A program made the translations under genes and the position numbers. A DNA stretch of 64,000 nt from NCBI GenBank assembly GCA_026415035.1, contig JAOAHX010000015.1, forward strand, positions 1 through 64,000. Reading direction: 5' to 3'. This document shows, one piece after another, positions 62,065 through 64,000 of the stretch. Under the pieces are notes generated by a model. It was given only the letters and a program-made list of their open reading frames with translations, was not told the DNA's origin and searched no databases. Origin of the DNA: Thermodesulfobacteriota bacterium. GTDB taxonomy: Bacteria > Desulfobacterota > BSN033 > UBA1163. The stretch's first letter is position 1, and the number at the start of each line of letters is the position of its first letter.

Positions 62065-62894
62065 GGATCACCATCTTGTGTGAAAATTCGGTCGGGAAAC
62101 TTATCGGCGCCGGCGAGCATGGCTTCTCCGCCTTTATCGAAACCGCCCATGGAAACTACCTCTTCGATACCGGAAGCGGCCCTTCCGTGGTTACAAACTC
62201 CCTCGTCCTGAACAAGGATTTAAAGGGCGTCAAGAAGATCTTCTTGAGCCATGGCCATTACGATCACACAGGGGGTCTGCCCGAGGTTCTGAAGCTGAAG
62301 GGCAAGGTCGATGTCCACGCCCATCCCCATCTCTTCTCAGACAGGATTGCCATCCACAAAGAAGACGGAGGGGAGGTGAGGCGATTCATCGGAATCCCTT
62401 ACAAAAGGACCTACCTGGAATTTCTCGGGGCCAACTTTATTCTCAACACCGAATTTACCGAGGTGGAAAAGGGGATTTTTTTGACCGGCGAGGTTCCTCG
62501 GATCACCCCTTTTGAGAAACTGGACCCAAGGCTCTTGGTCGAAACCGAGGGAAGATTTTCCCAAGATCCCCTCCTCGACGATCAATCCCTTATCCTCGAT
62601 ACGGAAAAGGGACTCGTTCTCATTCTCGGATGTGCCCACTCCGGAATGATAAACATCCTCCACCATGCGATCCATAAAACGGGGAAGGATAAGTTCCACG
62701 CCCTCCTCGGCGGGACCCATCTCGATTTTATGTCTCCGGAGCAACTCGAAGAGTCGATCAAGGCCCTCAAAGAGATTAGGGTCGAACGGATCGGTGTCTC
62801 CCACTGCACCGGCATGAGAGCCGCCTTCAGACTTCATCAGGAATTCGGAGATCGCTTCTTCCACGGATGCGTGGGAAGCGTCTTGGAGGTCTAA
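62061..62894 (+). CDS. MBL-fold metallohydrolase (COG1237 type)
   Basis: 277 residues. The MBL motif reads IFLSHGHYDHTGGLPEVL, then HAHPHLFSDRIA, ILGCAHSGMINILHHAIHK and the C-terminal ISHCTG-like GVSHCTGMRAAFRL. COG1237 members include a dihydropterin-related protein of methanopterin pathways. Overlaps the dehydratase by ATGA, so the two are one expression unit. Metal-bound hydrolase; substrate unknown. Confidence 0.9.
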   Translation: MRITILCENSVGKLIGAGEHGFSAFIETAHGNYLFDTGSGPSVVTNSLVLNKDLKGVKKIFLSHGHYDHTGGLPEVLKLKGKVDVHAHPHLFSDRIAIHKEDGGEVRRFIGIPYKRTYLEFLGANFILNTEFTEVEKGIFLTGEVPRITPFEKLDPRLLVETEGRFSQDPLLDDQSLILDTEKGLVLILGCAHSGMINILHHAIHKTGKDKFHALLGGTHLDFMSPEQLEESIKALKEIRVERIGVSHCTGMRAAFRLHQEFGDRFFHGCVGSVLEV

Positions 62895-62932
62895 AATCCC
62901 CTCCCCTCCACCTTCTTCGCCCCCTCCTCGGA

Positions 62933-63763
62933 TCAAAGCTGACCGAGGAAGGCCAGGTATTCGGCCTTCAGATACCGTTCGAGCAAGAGCAACAGGATGA
63001 CCCCCGGAACCATCAAGACCAGCGCGGTGACGGAGGCGACTTGGAGTTCATATCCGATGCTTGCGGTGTACATGTAAACAGGCAAGGTGACGACGAAAGG
63101 AGCTCCGACCAGAAGCGTCCCTGTGAACTCGTCCAGGGAGTACAGGAAGACCAACAAGGCGCTGGCCAGGATCCCAGGCAACGCCAGCGGCAAACTCACC
63201 GTGGCAAAACTTCGGGTCAGCGACGCTCCCAGGTTCATGGCCGCCTCTTCCAAGGAGTCCGGAATGGAACGGAAGACCGCCGTCATCGTCCAAACGGCGA
63301 AGACCAAGGCTCCCACCAGATGGATGAGAATGACCCCCGGAACCGTGCCGGAGAGTCCGAAGCGGTAAAATTCCCGGGTGGCGCTGGCAAAGACGGGCAA
63401 TTGAGGGAAGGCTTGCGGGAGCAAGAAGGCTAAAAGGATGAAGATCCTCCCCGGAAACCGGAGGCGGGCCAGGACGTAACCCATCGGGATCGCCAAGATC
63501 AGGGAGAGGATCGTCACGAGGGTGGCGATCCATACCCCTCGCCTGAGGGGGATCAGAAAGTCTCCCGTCAACATCTGGGCCCAGTACTTGAAGCCCAGGA
63601 TCTGGGGGAAGCTTGCAGGCCAGGTCCACCGCTCGGCAAAGGACCAGAGGACCAGGCTCGAGAGGGGTCCGAGGATGACGAAAAGAAATATGAGGAGGAG
63701 GATCAGTCTGCCTGCGAGGCGAATTGAACCCCCTCTCCTTCTTTTGTGATCTGTTGAAGTCAT
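62933..63763 (-). CDS. ABC transporter permease (PotC-like, MalG-type)
   Basis: 276 residues with about six hydrophobic segments and the EAA motif EEAAMNLGASLTRSFATVSLPLALPG. The N-terminus is basic, then RLILLLIFLFVILGPLSSLVLW. Fits spermidine/putrescine, Fe(III) or 2-aminoethylphosphonate importers. Overlaps the next gene by ATGA-like ends (63760-63763). Ligand unknown because the binding protein is outside the window. Confidence 0.9.
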   Translation of the reverse strand: MTSTDHKRRRGGSIRLAGRLILLLIFLFVILGPLSSLVLWSFAERWTWPASFPQILGFKYWAQMLTGDFLIPLRRGVWIATLVTILSLILAIPMGYVLARLRFPGRIFILLAFLLPQAFPQLPVFASATREFYRFGLSGTVPGVILIHLVGALVFAVWTMTAVFRSIPDSLEEAAMNLGASLTRSFATVSLPLALPGILASALLVFLYSLDEFTGTLLVGAPFVVTLPVYMYTASIGYELQVASVTALVLMVPGVILLLLLERYLKAEYLAFLGQL

Positions 63764-64000
63764 TGGACGATCTTTCTCAAATAAACGAAGGCAGCCCCCG
63801 AGGCCATCAGATAGGCCACGACCCCAAGGGCCCCTGCCGTCGCATAATCGCCGTGTTGGCCGAACCGATAGTATACGTCGATCATGATCATTTGAGGTCC
63901 GCTCCCTTTTCCCATCATCAGGGGGATGGAAAAAGAGGCCAACATGGAAGCAAAGACGAGGACGCAGGCCACCGCGATCGACGGAGCGGCCATCGGGATC
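63760..64000 (-). CDS. ABC transporter permease (PotB-like), partial
   Basis: Only the last about 79 codons are in the window; the gene continues past the right edge. Seen are IPMAAPSIAVACVLVFASMLASFSIP and GALGVVAYLMASGAAFVYLRKIVQ, membrane segments of the inner-membrane partner of the PotC-like gene. Stop overlaps the downstream start. Confidence 0.8.
   Translation of the reverse strand, partial: IPMAAPSIAVACVLVFASMLASFSIPLMMGKGSGPQMIMIDVYYRFGQHGDYATAGALGVVAYLMASGAAFVYLRKIVQ

Overview
The window looks like the chromosome of a Gram-negative, probably anaerobic bacterium. By gene content I favour a deltaproteobacterial (Desulfobacterota-like) lineage. Support: an LPS core and glycan cluster with two heptosyltransferases, outer-membrane-type lipoproteins, molybdenum/tungsten uptake and cofactor genes, a TAXI-type TRAP transporter beside acyl-CoA genes, an oxygen-sensitive-type 4-hydroxybutyryl-CoA dehydratase relative, an AmmeMemoRadiSam radical enzyme and a predicted pyrophosphate-dependent phosphofructokinase. 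No insertion sequence, phage gene or CRISPR array was seen; the window reads as ordinary chromosome with dense, often overlapping operons. Lineage is inference, not shown by any marker gene here.

Layout. 1-14531 (leftward): one tightly overlapped LPS/surface-glycan operon reading waaC-like, waaF-like, GT2, sugar epimerase, sugar aminotransferase, methyltransferase, two GT4, hexapeptide acyltransferase, methyltransferase, two paralogous GT4, methyltransferase, a double kinase and a final methyltransferase cut by the window edge. 14609-20257 (leftward): a 1006-residue TPR protein, a TonB-domain protein, FtsB, a radical SAM protein and a YbgC-type thioesterase. 20337-26234: exported isoaspartyl methyltransferase, RarA, inositol-phosphatase family, two hot-dog/amidohydrolase genes, YciO-type protein and a LysM-NlpC/P60 wall hydrolase. 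26344-33812 (leftward): acyl-CoA ligase, TAXI binding protein, fused TRAP permease, thiolase, gamma-carbonic-anhydrase-like protein and 3-hydroxyacyl-CoA dehydrogenase; together they suggest import of an organic acid, CoA activation and beta-oxidation.

33965-47450: small coiled-coil lipoprotein, PBP1A, CoA-binding protein, PFK, GNAT, M48 protease, 4-alpha-glucanotransferase with an antisense tRNA-Thr at its 3' end, RelA/SpoT, L28, a TrmN6-type methylase, polyprenyl diphosphate synthase, thioredoxin and a TlpA-like lipoprotein. 47465-54110 (leftward): RodZ-like HTH protein, AmrS, nicotinate phosphoribosyltransferase, then a transglutaminase-ABC exporter set. 54223-59408: short ModE-like regulator with a ModE-type operator, ModA/B/C-like transporter, MobB and MoeA, a coherent molybdenum/tungsten module. 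59640-64000: a two-helix ferritin-like protein, an unrecognised 150-residue protein, the dehydratase-like enzyme with an MBL-fold partner, and two ABC permeases running off the right edge.

The most unusual pattern seen across the window is a set of seven genes whose -10 box ends only 6 to 12 bases before the start codon with no Shine-Dalgarno, suggesting leaderless or nearly leaderless mRNAs. Other points worth a check are the tRNA-Thr with a non-canonical T arm overlapping malQ, the tandem LPS-kinase fusion, the exported PCMT, and the ModE-type operator that contains the ribosome-binding site of its own regulator gene. There is no stretch over 300 bases without a gene.
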